From contig NC_014213.1 of the NCBI RefSeq assembly GCF_000092125.1, positions 62,001 through 126,000 of the forward strand: a stretch of DNA of 64,000 nucleotides, read 5' to 3'. Below, piece after piece: positions 6,735 through 14,913 of this stretch. This DNA is from Allomeiothermus silvanus DSM 9946 (GTDB lineage Bacteria > Deinococcota > Deinococci > Deinococcales > Thermaceae). The notes beneath the pieces were generated by a model. It saw only the letters and a list, made by a program, of their open reading frames with translations. It was not told where the DNA came from and searched no databases. Made by a program: the position numbers and the translations under genes. Positions within the stretch are counted from its first letter, which is position 1. Each line of letters begins with the position of its first letter.

Positions 6735-7501
6735 GGATCCGGTTTTGTGGGGTGACCGTCCGCTTCGGCGCGTACACCGCGGTCGCCCGGGTGGACCTGG
6801 AGGTGGGGCCCGGGGAGTTCGTGAGCCTGGTGGGACCCACAGGATGCGGCAAGAGCACGCTCTTGAACATGGCCGCGGGCCTCCTTCCCCCCTCGGAGGG
6901 GGAGGTCTACCTGGGGGGGAGGCCCCTGAGAGAGCTCAACCGGGAGGCTGGCTACCTCTTCCAGCAGGACGCCATCTTTCCCTGGAAGACCGCCATGGAC
7001 AACGTGGCCTTCCCCCTTCTCCTCCGGGGAGTACCCCTGTCCGAGGCCCGGGCCCGGGCCCAGGCCTGGCTGGAGAAGGTGGGGCTGCGGGGCTTCAGCC
7101 ACCGCTACCCCCACCAGCTCTCCGGAGGGCAAAGGAAGCGGGTGGGCCTGGCCCAGGTGCTCATCGCCAACCCCCACCTCCTCCTCATGGACGAGCCCTT
7201 TTCCGCCCTCGACGTACAGACCCGGCAGCTCATGGAAAACGAGCTTCTGGAGCTTTGGCAAGCGGATCGGAAGACGGTGCTCTTCGTGACCCACGACCCC
7301 GAGGAGGCCATCGCCCTCTCCGACCGGGTGGTGGTCCTCTCGGCGGGGCCAGCCGCCAGGCCCATCGGCGATTTCCCCATCCCTCTGCCCAGGCCCAGGG
7401 ACGTGGCGGAGGTCCGGCTCACGCCGGAGTTTTTGCGCATCCACCGGGAGATTTGGAATCTCCTCCGGGGGGAGGTGATGCGGGCCCATGCAGGGGCTTA
7501 G
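6716..7501 (+). CDS. ABC importer ATP-binding protein (NitT/TauT family)
   Basis: 261 residues from ATG 6716, overlapping the CoA-transferase end by 19 bases. Walker A is GPTGCGKST near residue 41, the Q-loop is LFQQDAIFPWKT, the signature is QLSGGQRKRVGLAQ, Walker B is LLLMDEPFSALD and the switch His is in FVTHDPEEAIALSD. The Q-loop and overall spacing are those of SsuB/TauB/NrtD proteins. It energises the permease encoded next. The same frame stays open far upstream, but that part is a shadow of the CoA-transferase. Confidence 0.9.
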   Translation: MGGEGVGIRFCGVTVRFGAYTAVARVDLEVGPGEFVSLVGPTGCGKSTLLNMAAGLLPPSEGEVYLGGRPLRELNREAGYLFQQDAIFPWKTAMDNVAFPLLLRGVPLSEARARAQAWLEKVGLRGFSHRYPHQLSGGQRKRVGLAQVLIANPHLLLMDEPFSALDVQTRQLMENELLELWQADRKTVLFVTHDPEEAIALSDRVVVLSAGPAARPIGDFPIPLPRPRDVAEVRLTPEFLRIHREIWNLLRGEVMRAHAGA

Positions 7502-8261
7502 GGTTAGGCTTTGGCAGACGGGACTTTTCCTCGGTTTCCTAGGGCTTTGGGAGGGGGCTTCTCGAGCTCGCTGGATCGACTCCTTCTTCTTCTCCCGCCC
7601 CTCGGAGGTCGCTCAGCGGGTCTTCCGCTGGTTCGCCGAGGGGGAGATCTACCGCCACCTCTGGATCACCTCCTTGGAGATGCTTCTTACCTTCCTCATC
7701 GGCACCCTTCTGGGGGTGGTCATGGGGCTCTGGCTCGCCCTTTTCCCCGGGGTCTCGGCGGTTCTGGACCCTTACATCAAGGCCCTGAACGCCATCCCCC
7801 GGATCGTCCTCGCCCCCATCTTCACCCTCTGGTTCGGCCTCGGCGTCCTCTCCAAGGTGGCCCTGGGGGTGACCCTGGTCTTCTTCGTGGCGTTCTTCAA
7901 CACCTACCAGGGGGTGAAGGAGGTGAGCCCGGTGGTCCTGGCCAATGCCAGGCTGCTCGGGGCGGGCGGGGGCCAGCTCCTCCGCCACGTTTACCTTCCC
8001 TCGGCGGCGAGCTGGATCTTCAGCTCCTTGAGGACCTCCATCGGCTTCGCCGTGATCGGGGCGGTGGTAGGGGAGTACCTGGGCGCGGCAGCGGGCCTGG
8101 GCTACCTCATCGCCCAGGCCGAGGGGGTCTTTGACACCACGGGGGTCTTTGCGGGCATGGTGGTGCTCATGGTGTTCGTCCTGATCCTGGACGCCCTGGT
8201 GGGGACCGTGGAGCGGCGGCTCCTCGTCTGGCGCCCAAGAGGGGAAGGAGGTAAGGGATGA
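7488..8261 (+). CDS. ABC importer permease (NitT/TauT family)
   Basis: 257 residues with about six predicted membrane segments (for example LGVVMGLWLALFPGVSAVL and GMVVLMVFVLILDALVGTV). It has the EAA-loop-like ANARLLGAGGGQLLRHVYLP segment that contacts the ATPase, and ALNAIPRIVLAPIFTLWFG, typical of SsuC/TauC permeases. It overlaps the ATPase by 14 bases and the binding protein by 4 bases, so the three are one translational unit. Confidence 0.9.
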   Translation: MQGLRVRLWQTGLFLGFLGLWEGASRARWIDSFFFSRPSEVAQRVFRWFAEGEIYRHLWITSLEMLLTFLIGTLLGVVMGLWLALFPGVSAVLDPYIKALNAIPRIVLAPIFTLWFGLGVLSKVALGVTLVFFVAFFNTYQGVKEVSPVVLANARLLGAGGGQLLRHVYLPSAASWIFSSLRTSIGFAVIGAVVGEYLGAAAGLGYLIAQAEGVFDTTGVFAGMVVLMVFVLILDALVGTVERRLLVWRPRGEGGKG

Positions 8262-9256
8262 GGCAGGTGGTCGGGATCCTTTTGGTTCTTTTGGCGGCTT
8301 TCGGTCTAGCCCAGGCCAGCCCTCCGAAGCGGGTGATCTTAGGGGTGGGGGGGAAAACGGCGGTGGTCTACCTGCCCCTCACCGTGGTGGAGCGGCTGGG
8401 GTTTTTCAAAGAGGAGGGCCTGGACGTAGTGATCCAGGACCTGCAGGCGGGCTCTCGCGCTCTCCAGGCTCTCATCGGGGGTAGCGTGGAGGTGACCATG
8501 GGCTTTTACGACCACACTATCCAGATGCAGGCCCAGGAGCGGGACATTGTGGCCTTTGTGGAGGTGGGCCGCTACCCGGCTATCGTCCTCGCCGTGCGCT
8601 CGGACCTGGCGGGCGAGGTCCGGGGGATGGCCGACCTCAAGGGGCGCAAGGTGGGGGTCTCGGCTCCCGGGAGTTCCACCCACTTCTTCCTCAACTATCT
8701 CCTGGTGAAAAACGGCCTCAAGCCCCAGGACGTCTCCGCCATCGGCATCGGGGCCGGGGCCCAGGTGGTGGCCGCGGTGCAGAACAAGCAGGTGGACGCC
8801 ATCTCCAACGTGGAGCCCGCCATCACCTTCCTGGAGGAGCGGGGCCTCATCAAGGTCCTCGCCGACACCCGCTCGGCGGCGGGGGCCCGGGCCGTTTTGG
8901 GGGGGGAGTACCCGGCCGCGGTCCTCTACACCACCCGGGCCTGGCTGGAGAGAAACCCCGACACCGCCCAGAAGCTGGTCAACGCCATGGTGCGGGGCCT
9001 TCGGTGGATGCAGGGCAAGAGCCCCGAGGAGATCGCTCAGGTCCTCCCCGAGGAGTACTTTCTGGGGGATAAGGCCCTTTACCTCAAGGTGCTCAAGAAC
9101 TCCCTGGGCTCCTTTTCTCCCACCGGCCGCTTCAGCGACACCGCCCCCCTGAGGCCCCTCACCCTGCTCTCCGCCTTTGATCCAAACGTGGCCCGGGCCA
9201 AGATTGACCTCAAGCGGACCTACACCAACCAGTTCGTGGACCGGGCGCCCAAGTGA
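8258..9256 (+). CDS. ABC importer substrate-binding protein (NMT1/SsuA-like)
   Basis: 332 residues with a signal peptide (hydrophobic GILLVLLAAFGLAQA) and no lipobox, so it is periplasmic. The fold is the NMT1/SsuA type: LPLTVVERLGFFKEEGLDV, then GFYDHTIQMQAQ, LKGRKVGVSAPGSSTHFF and AISNVEPAITFLEE. Known relatives bind sulfonates, nitrate, thiamine precursors or aromatic acids. The adjacent CoA-transferase and lyase favour a carboxylic acid, by inference only. Confidence 0.85.
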   Translation: MRQVVGILLVLLAAFGLAQASPPKRVILGVGGKTAVVYLPLTVVERLGFFKEEGLDVVIQDLQAGSRALQALIGGSVEVTMGFYDHTIQMQAQERDIVAFVEVGRYPAIVLAVRSDLAGEVRGMADLKGRKVGVSAPGSSTHFFLNYLLVKNGLKPQDVSAIGIGAGAQVVAAVQNKQVDAISNVEPAITFLEERGLIKVLADTRSAAGARAVLGGEYPAAVLYTTRAWLERNPDTAQKLVNAMVRGLRWMQGKSPEEIAQVLPEEYFLGDKALYLKVLKNSLGSFSPTGRFSDTAPLRPLTLLSAFDPNVARAKIDLKRTYTNQFVDRAPK

Positions 9257-10074
9257 TGGCCAGGGCCCTGCGGGACGTAACCTTGCGGGATGGCCTCCAG
9301 GCGCTGCCCCGGATCCTCCCCACGGAAATCAAGGTAGCCCTCTACCGGAGGCTCCTTCGGGCGGGGGTGCAGGCCTTCCAGGTGGCCTCCTTCGTCTCCC
9401 CCAAGCGCCTCCCCCAGATGGCCGACGCCGAAGCGGTCTGGGAAGCCCTGAGGCCCCTAGGGGGGGTACGGGACGCCCTCATCCTCAACCTCAGGGGCTA
9501 CGAGCGGGCCCGAGCCCTGGGGGTGGACCGGCTAGAGATGGTCCTCTCCCTTTCCGAGGCTTACGAGAGGCGAAACGCCGGGAGGGGCCTCGAGGAGGCC
9601 TGGGGCGAGCTGGGCGAGGTGGCAAAGCGGGCAGCCCAGGAGGGGGTCCACCTGGAGGTGGGATTGGCCTACGCTTGGGGCGGGGAGGCCTCCGAGGACG
9701 AGGTTCTGCGGGCCGCCGAGCGGGCGGTGGGGCTCGGGGCGGGGGCCTTGGGCTTGGCCGACACCACGGGCCGGGCCCGCCCCGAGGCTGTTCACCGCCT
9801 GGTCCTCCGGGTGCGGGAGGCTCTCCCCCACCTTCCCCTCCGCGTCCACCTCCACGAGGGGGGTCTGGGGTTGGAGAACGCCCGGGCGGCCCTGGAGGCC
9901 GGGGCCACCGCCCTGGACGCCACCCTGGGGGGCCTGGGGGGGAGCCCCTTCGCTGGGGAGGTAGGGGGGAACCTGGCCTGGGAGCGCCTCGCGGAGGCGG
10001 GCCTGGCCCCCCTGGACCGACAGGTCCTTGAAGAGGCCTGGACCTGGCTGGAGCAGGACCTAGGGCATGGCTAG
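9253..10074 (+). CDS. HMG-CoA-lyase-like protein with altered active-site motifs
   Basis: 273 residues (or 272 from ATG 9256), a TIM-barrel HMGL-like lyase. The first metal/CoA motif is kept (RDVTLRDGLQALP). The His pair is VHLHEGG, where the family has H-x-H-D. The cysteine loop of HMG-CoA lyases (GGCP[FY]A) reads GLGGSPFAG, so the reactive Cys is Ser. The downstream Asn and GGNLAWE are close to the family's GN-x-A-x-E. Such enzymes split 3-hydroxy-3-methylacyl-CoA by retro-Claisen cleavage; here the activity may be changed. It is the last gene of the operon. Confidence 0.8.
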   Translation: MMARALRDVTLRDGLQALPRILPTEIKVALYRRLLRAGVQAFQVASFVSPKRLPQMADAEAVWEALRPLGGVRDALILNLRGYERARALGVDRLEMVLSLSEAYERRNAGRGLEEAWGELGEVAKRAAQEGVHLEVGLAYAWGGEASEDEVLRAAERAVGLGAGALGLADTTGRARPEAVHRLVLRVREALPHLPLRVHLHEGGLGLENARAALEAGATALDATLGGLGGSPFAGEVGGNLAWERLAEAGLAPLDRQVLEEAWTWLEQDLGHG

Positions 10075-10096
10075 GGTTCTGGCCTTGCTTCAGAAC

Positions 10097-10474
10097 TGAC
10101 ATCCTCCCCGTTCTTCAGAACGGGGGTTCCTGCACGGAACTTACGAGGTTGGAGTCTACACAAACCGTAGCTCATGCCTGTACTCCATCCAGCCCCTTCC
10201 CTACGGAAGGAGCCTGACCTGCGCCGCGCCGGGGCGCGGTCGGTCGGGCCGTGTCAGTCCAGGCGCGGCACAGCCGCGGTCGCTACGCGACTACCCTCGG
10301 CCCATGCCGCAACACATCAAGCGCTGCGGCAGCGATGTTGAGAGAAGCTACGGACCGGAATCTCAAAGGGGCCCAGGAGGACCTGGCGGAAAACGCAGCG
10401 CAGTATATTGAAAGCCAACCAGGCCCAGTCGCTGGAGGCGGACGATCCCCTATCGGGACGGCGTGCCGCCGCAC
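10097..10474 (-). mobile_element. IS200/IS605 right end with tnpB 3' remnant
   Basis: TGAC (10097) followed by the hairpin CCCCGTTC-TTCA-GAACGGGG (10106-10125) is a typical right end. On the minus strand upstream of it, a degenerate frame ends SVASLNIAAAALDVLRHG, resembling the last conserved helix of TnpB (D-x-N-A-A-x-N-I-L). No RuvC motifs remain. Confidence 0.55.
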
Positions 10475-10550
10475 ACCCGCAGCCGAGGGGGTCTTTGCCC
10501 CCCAGCTACCCGCCGACCCCAGCCAGACCCGGGCCCGTGGGTCGGAGGTG

Positions 10551-10908
10551 CGCCGGGGGAAGGTCTGGAGTTACCAAGTCAGGCCCTGCAGGAGTGGGTG
10601 GGGTTTCCGGGGCTCAAGCAGTGGGTGGGGGAGCGGGAAGGGTATGACAAGCGAACCCGTAACCTCAAGCGAAGCCGCAGCTATGCCCTCACCCGTCTGG
10701 ACCGGGAGGCCGCTCGACTGGCCGGGCTCATTCGCAGCCGAGAACCATGACTTCCTGGTGCGCGATGTGAGTTTTGCCATGGATCGGCGCCCCCTCGGGT
10801 TTTGCGATCAACTGCTTGCGGCCATGGCAGGTGTCCAATCTGACCGCCGCGATAGAGCGTTTTGCCGCCAAACCCTTCGAACCGCTGGCGCGGTCGGGGG
10901 TGGTGTGA
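10551..10908 (+). pseudogene. ISAs1-family transposase, C-terminal remnant, frameshifted
   Basis: The pieces in order are WVGFPGLKQWVGEREG, SYALTRLDREAARLAGLIR, FLVRDVSFAMDRR and, in another frame, NLTAAIERFAAKPFEPLA. These match the order W-PGL-x-Q, YYITSL, RDV-F-ED and NIA-A-LR-x-A-A of ISAs1-type transposases. Stops and shifts separate them and the N-terminal half is absent. Confidence 0.5.
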
Positions 10909-10930
10909 GTTCACGTACCGGCCCTGTGCA

Positions 10931-11102
10931 CTAGCCCGCCCAGAACGACAACTCCTGGAACACCCCCAGGTCGCGGTAGTTCAGCGTCCACACCGGAGCT
11001 CCGGCCTTCAGGGCCAGCAGCACCACGCGGGCATCTTCCAGGGTGCCCCTCCACTCCGGCCTCCCCGCCAGCAGAACCTGGATCCTCTCGAGGCGTAGTT
11101 TC
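10931..11102 (-). pseudogene. PIN-domain protein, C-terminal remnant
   Basis: The minus-strand codons read LEDARVVLLALKAGAPVWTL followed by NYRDLGVFQELSFW and a stop at 10931. This is the last third of a VapC-type PIN domain (second acidic cluster and the W-T-x-N-x-RD motif). The N-terminal part is missing, replaced upstream by a dispersed repeat at 11099. Confidence 0.6.
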
Positions 11103-11571
11103 GCCGAGTGGAGCGAGATGCTACAAGACGTGTTTGCCTAACGGGCAAAGCAGCTTTCGCCGCGAGACGCTTCTTTCGCCGCCGATAGGCGGGGTAGCGG
11201 GGTGGGGTGCGGAGCGAGGGGTGGAAGGGGGCGGCAACACATCTGCGTTGCCGGATCACCGAAGACGTGATGTCCTGAGTCACGGTATGTCCCTCCTGTC
11301 CGTGCGATGCAAGCTGATACCTATGCGAGTACAGCCGAGAAGCTCGCTCGCACGGTGAACCAGTCTGCCGGCGCCTGCAACTAGGCCCCGCAAGCCGCAA
11401 GGCGGGACAACCTGTGGAACAAGTTCCTGGTCTTCGCGGGGGAGGCCCTTTAGCGCTCCGCCGATACCCCGCACGGCCAACCAGGCGGTGCGGGTTATAC
11501 TACAGTTTTTACGATCAGCCGCGGTACGAAGCTTCCCGCTCGCTAACCGGACTGTTTAGGCATGGGGTGGG
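11103..11571. other. Gene-free stretch with dispersed repeats
   Basis: I find no convincing gene. The stretch contains two copies of a TTTCGCCG-containing dispersed repeat (11099 and 11174), a segment shared with 55578-55607 (GACGTGTTTGCC and GAGACGCTTCTTTCGCCG), and the 81-bp hairpin repeat at 11466-11546. Confidence 0.6.
11466..11546. repeat. 81-bp dispersed hairpin repeat, copy A
   Basis: CCCGCAC (11468-11474) pairs with GTGCGGG (11488-11494), followed by an AT-rich tail (TACAGTTTTTACGATC) and GGTACGAAGCTTCCCGCTCG. It is nearly identical to 40910-40990. It lies just beyond the 3' end of the VapC gene, where a terminator could act. Confidence 0.8.
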
Positions 11572-12015
11572 TTACGCCTTCTTCCCCGGTACAAGAACCA
11601 CGGCCTCAACGTCGTGGCCTAACCTGAGGAAGTGGCTGGGGTTGAGGGTGAGCAGCCGCTCGGCCTTGGCCTTGAGGGCAGCTTGAGCGATCAGGGCATC
11701 GTAAATGGCTCCGCCCACAAGGTTCAGCTTTTCCAGCCGCTGCAGCACCGCACGGTAGTCGGCTACGCTCAGGGCTATGGTCTGGAAGCCCCGGAGGTTT
11801 TCCTCGATGAGCTGTAAGGCTACCGGGGGCGGGATGGCGGGGCGCAGGGGCAGGCGGGTCAGCACCGCGTACAGCTCGGCCAAGGTATGGGTGGCTACCG
11901 CGCCGTCGTGAACCCCTTCGAGGGTCTGCTCGAGCCATTCCCAAGCCGCGGTGTGGGCCGGGTGGGACAGGACAAAGGCAGCAACCAAGCTCGAGGTGTC
12001 GAAGAGTAGCTTCAT
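11572..12015 (-). CDS. vapC: VapC toxin (PIN ribonuclease)
   Basis: 147 residues with all PIN motifs: LLFDTSSLVAAF (first Asp), HTLAELYAVLTRLP (Glu), GGAIYDALIAQAA (Asp) and LLTLNPSHFLRL (the last position has Asn-Pro-Ser where some members have N-x-x-D). It should cut specific RNAs when released from VapB. ATG 12015 overlaps the antitoxin stop (ATGA), showing translational coupling. It looks complete, unlike several other PIN genes in this window. Confidence 0.9.
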   Translation of the reverse strand: MKLLFDTSSLVAAFVLSHPAHTAAWEWLEQTLEGVHDGAVATHTLAELYAVLTRLPLRPAIPPPVALQLIEENLRGFQTIALSVADYRAVLQRLEKLNLVGGAIYDALIAQAALKAKAERLLTLNPSHFLRLGHDVEAVVLVPGKKA

Positions 12016-12263
12016 CGGGAGAGTTCGTCCAGGCGTTCTTCCCTCAGATGGATCAGGGCTTGGCCGAGGTCCGCCGTGGCCCCGCTCTCCACCACCAATA
12101 CCCGTCCCTTGCGCCGCAAAGGGGGTGGGGTGCGCTGAGGCAGCAAGGTCAGCTTGCCGTCCTCGAGCTGTACCTCGAGGACATCATCAGGCCTCAAGCC
12201 CAAGCGCTCACGCAGCTTTTTGGGGATAAGTATCCGCCCAAACTTGTCCAGGGTGATTTGCAT
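12012..12263 (-). CDS. vapB: AbrB/SpoVT-type antitoxin (VapB)
   Basis: 83 residues. The N-terminal swapped-hairpin AbrB domain is clear: MQITLDKFGRILIPKKLRER, then LGLRPDDVLEVQLEDGKLTL. The C-terminal half (VVESGATADLGQALIHLREE) would wrap the toxin. AbrB-type VapB proteins bind their own promoter; a repeated element overlapping the start codon (12260-12292) is a likely operator. Confidence 0.9.
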   Translation of the reverse strand: MQITLDKFGRILIPKKLRERLGLRPDDVLEVQLEDGKLTLLPQRTPPPLRRKGRVLVVESGATADLGQALIHLREERLDELSR

Positions 12264-12292
12264 ATTGCCAATATTAGCATATTTTTGCCAAA
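12260..12292 (-). promoter_or_regulatory. Probable VapB operator overlapping the start codon
   Basis: On the minus strand two direct repeats, TTGGCAAAAATATGC and TTGGCAATATGC, stand 18 bases apart. The second contains the vapB ATG. The position suggests autoregulation blocking both transcription and initiation. Confidence 0.5.
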
Positions 12293-12337
12293 TTGACGCA
12301 CTCTATCGAGAGGGGGGTGTGTCCTGGATTCAGGCAA

Positions 12338-13423
12338 TTAGGCTGCAGTGGGGAAAGCGGCGTGTCGGACGGCGTGGAAAGGTGTGACGGGGTTGTGGGA
12401 GAAGAACCGCGAGCGGACCAGGGCCTTAGCGCTCGCTCCGGATTCGCTCCAGTGGGCCCCGGTGATCTTGAGTCTTTGGCCGATGACGTGCTTGTTGGCG
12501 CCTTCGATCTGACCTGGGCCGATGACCTCGATACCTTCCCGCTTGAAGCGGGGATAGTCGGTGAGGTCAAGGTGGGCCTGATGTTGCAAGAAGTGGAGGG
12601 CTTTGTGGGCCACCCCTCGCTCCACTCGGCGAAAATACGCCTCGCCTGAGATACCCACTCGGCTCGCGCCTTGCGCTTTAGTAGCCTTCAAAGCCCCTCT
12701 GTGCCGAAGCGGCGGAATCAGGTCACGGGACCCTACCCCTCGTCCATCAAACCCACCATCCGCCAGGATGACCCAGTCCCCCCGTTTCCCGTAAGGGCTC
12801 ACCCTTCGTTTGAGCGTGGAGAGAGGGGAGCTGTCCCCACTGGGACCTCTACCCGAGAGCACGCCCAGGATCAGCTGACTGCGTGTCCCCACGGCATAGC
12901 TCCCCTTTACCCAGCTCCGAAAGGGTCTACCCCGCCGGGTCTGAAAGTAGGCGCGGGCCTGGGTGGGGCGAAACCCGGTGCTATCTAAGGCTACTGCCTC
13001 CTCCACCACTCCTAAGCTCTGCAATAACTGCCGGTTCATCTCATCCAGGTGACTCGCACGAAAGCGTTGATACATCCGGCTGAGGGTGCGGTAGTGAGGC
13101 ACCGCTTCGAGTTCCAGTGCCTCCCTGAGTTCCTGGCTCATCCGCAAAAGCTCTACAAAGTCACGGTAGCTCATCTTGAAGTAGAAGCACAACACGACGC
13201 AGGCGGCCAGTTGGGGGAGGGTATATGTCTTGGGGCTATTGGGGTGGCTGTATTTGGGAAAGACCGTTCGGTGAACAGCGGCGCCAGCCGTCTGTCCCGA
13301 CAGGGGATCGTCCGTTCGGGTTTGGGCATGGATGATTCGCGCAACCTCCAGGTGCAGGCTCGGTCGTGACTGGGCTGCTTTACCCGCCCGGCAAGAATGT
13401 CTGGGGGAGCGTTGATGACCCAT
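12338..13423 (-). CDS. DDE transposase (IS5/IS4 superfamily)
   Basis: Up to 361 residues; the true start may be later than 13423 because the first about 35 residues are not transposase-like. The N-terminal DNA-binding part reads YTLPQLAACVVLCFYFKMS, typical of IS5/IS4-type elements. The DDE core has AVALDSTGFRPT (D) and DWVILADGGFDG (D), with a Glu in the C-terminal IEGANKHVIGQRLK region. I could not define terminal repeats or a target duplication. Confidence 0.75.
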   Translation of the reverse strand: MGHQRSPRHSCRAGKAAQSRPSLHLEVARIIHAQTRTDDPLSGQTAGAAVHRTVFPKYSHPNSPKTYTLPQLAACVVLCFYFKMSYRDFVELLRMSQELREALELEAVPHYRTLSRMYQRFRASHLDEMNRQLLQSLGVVEEAVALDSTGFRPTQARAYFQTRRGRPFRSWVKGSYAVGTRSQLILGVLSGRGPSGDSSPLSTLKRRVSPYGKRGDWVILADGGFDGRGVGSRDLIPPLRHRGALKATKAQGASRVGISGEAYFRRVERGVAHKALHFLQHQAHLDLTDYPRFKREGIEVIGPGQIEGANKHVIGQRLKITGAHWSESGASAKALVRSRFFSHNPVTPFHAVRHAAFPTAA

Positions 13424-13564
13424 CTGGCTCTACTATACAAACCTTGCAACAGAGCAATCTAAGGTTGGTATGAAGCGGCGCAGACTCTGGGTCCGCAAGA
13501 CCCTCCAGCGCGATAACCCGGGAAAGCCCAGGGCCGCTGCCCCCTCAACAACCCCGGACAGCCT

Positions 13565-13759
13565 CCTCTCCTTTCCCCCGAACTCCGGGAAGCCTGCTGC
13601 CAGGCCCTCCTCAAGCCCCATCTCCGAGACGGACTCTGGACCATCAGGAACGCCGCCGAGTGGCTCTGGCTGGGGCTGGACCGCCCCGTGGATCCCAGAC
13701 GGGCCTGGAGTGGGCTTTGCTCCCTTCCGGCCCCGGGAGGGGGCACCGGAGGCGGGTGA
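13565..13759 (+). pseudogene. IS630-type transposase fragment (helix-turn-helix part)
   Basis: The frame reads LLSPELREACCQALLKP, then LRDGLWTIRNAAEWL and PVDPRRAWSGL. This matches the second helix-turn-helix of IS630 transposases (GLWT-x-x-x-V-A-x-W-L ... V-x-x-x-x-x-W-x-x-L). No DDE domain follows, so it is a remnant. The rest of 13424-13774 shows nothing else I recognise. Confidence 0.4.
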
Positions 13760-13774
13760 AGCAGCAAGCCAGAC

Positions 13775-14905
13775 TCAGCGCGGTGAGCTCGAGGGGTATA
13801 GTTCCGCCGCGTTGGCGTGCAGGACGCGCTCCGCCGCCCACCTTGCCTCAGAGTCGCTGAGGTCGCCACCCTGAACGGTGACCTCCAGGACATCGGCCAG
13901 CACCCGGCGGCCCCAGCGGGCCGCTAGCCAGAACAGTTCGGGAGTACGCTGGGCGTCGGTGGAAAAGAGCACCTTGCGGATCGGGGCCAGGTGCAACGCT
14001 TCGTGCACCGCGGTGCGCATCCCGTGCACGCTGGTATAGGGAATGGTCAAGCCAACGTCGAGGTATGCGCCGGGGTATACGCTGGCTAGGTACCCGGCCT
14101 CACGCACGAAGGGGTAGCAGTGGAGCAGCACTACCTTCAGCCCTTTGAACCGAGGTTCCTCTAGGACCGCTCGCAGGTGCAGCGGGTTGGCCCGGCGCAG
14201 ATCCAGGTCGGGGTCGCCGTAGCCGGTATGGAACTGCACGGGCAGCTCGGTCTCGGCGGCGACCTCGAAGGCCTTCCACACAGCCGCATCCAGGAGGGTT
14301 TTATTCGTAATTTTGGGAACTTCCCCGGCTTGCAAGCGGCGTTTGAGGGCGGTATAGCTCTGCTCTATCTCGAGGCCCGGTGGAATAATCTCAAGCCCGG
14401 AGCGATAGGCAATAATGCTCTTGAAGCCCGCCAGTGTAGGGGCGGTTGCATACAACAACTCGACGAAAGCCCGCTCGAGGCCAGCATAGCTGTCGTGCCA
14501 GGGAATCAGCTTGGCGAGTTCGGTCTCAAGGCGCAAAATCCGCCGCACCGGCACCCCGGCCAGAGCCCCGCTCTCCTCTACCCCCATCAGCTGATCGGGC
14601 CAGATACCGTCGTCGATCAGCCACTGGGAGATGTTGGCCTGGGCGAACATCCGGCGCGCCAGCTCGGCGTACTCCCAGCCCTGCCGGGCCGCTCGCACCG
14701 CGGGAGCCGTGGCCTCACAGCCATAAAATTCAGCCAGGTCGCGCAAGCTGCGGCGAAAAAAAAGGGTGTCGGGAACGAATTGCGAAAGCACCCGAGGGTC
14801 GTAGGCCTCGCTGAAGTAGGGCTCGAGGGGAGTCGAACGCCAGATTTCCTCGCGGAACAGGGCGTGGGCGTGGTGGTCGTAGATGGGGATATGCGATAGC
14901 TCCAC
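13775..14905 (-). CDS. Amidohydrolase, FluG N-terminal-domain type
   Basis: 376 residues from GTG 14905, chosen for its strong AGGGGGAAGG upstream and its position 9 bases after the preceding stop. It is a TIM-barrel amidohydrolase_2: IPIYDHHAHALF (H-x-H), QFHTGYGDPDLDLR (His), VVLLHCYPFVREAGYL (His) and VLFSTDAQRTPELF (Asp). It is encoded directly after a glutamine-synthetase-like gene. The two together correspond to the two halves of fungal/bacterial FluG fusions. The likely role is hydrolysis of a gamma-glutamyl amide or related product, by inference. Confidence 0.8.
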   Translation of the reverse strand: MELSHIPIYDHHAHALFREEIWRSTPLEPYFSEAYDPRVLSQFVPDTLFFRRSLRDLAEFYGCEATAPAVRAARQGWEYAELARRMFAQANISQWLIDDGIWPDQLMGVEESGALAGVPVRRILRLETELAKLIPWHDSYAGLERAFVELLYATAPTLAGFKSIIAYRSGLEIIPPGLEIEQSYTALKRRLQAGEVPKITNKTLLDAAVWKAFEVAAETELPVQFHTGYGDPDLDLRRANPLHLRAVLEEPRFKGLKVVLLHCYPFVREAGYLASVYPGAYLDVGLTIPYTSVHGMRTAVHEALHLAPIRKVLFSTDAQRTPELFWLAARWGRRVLADVLEVTVQGGDLSDSEARWAAERVLHANAAELYPSSSPR

Positions 14906-14913
14906 CCTTCCCC

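Noticed and set aside
10251-10934. A 227-residue plus-strand ORF
   Set aside because: It runs across a tnpB remnant and an ISAs1 remnant in mixed frames; no single protein family fits.
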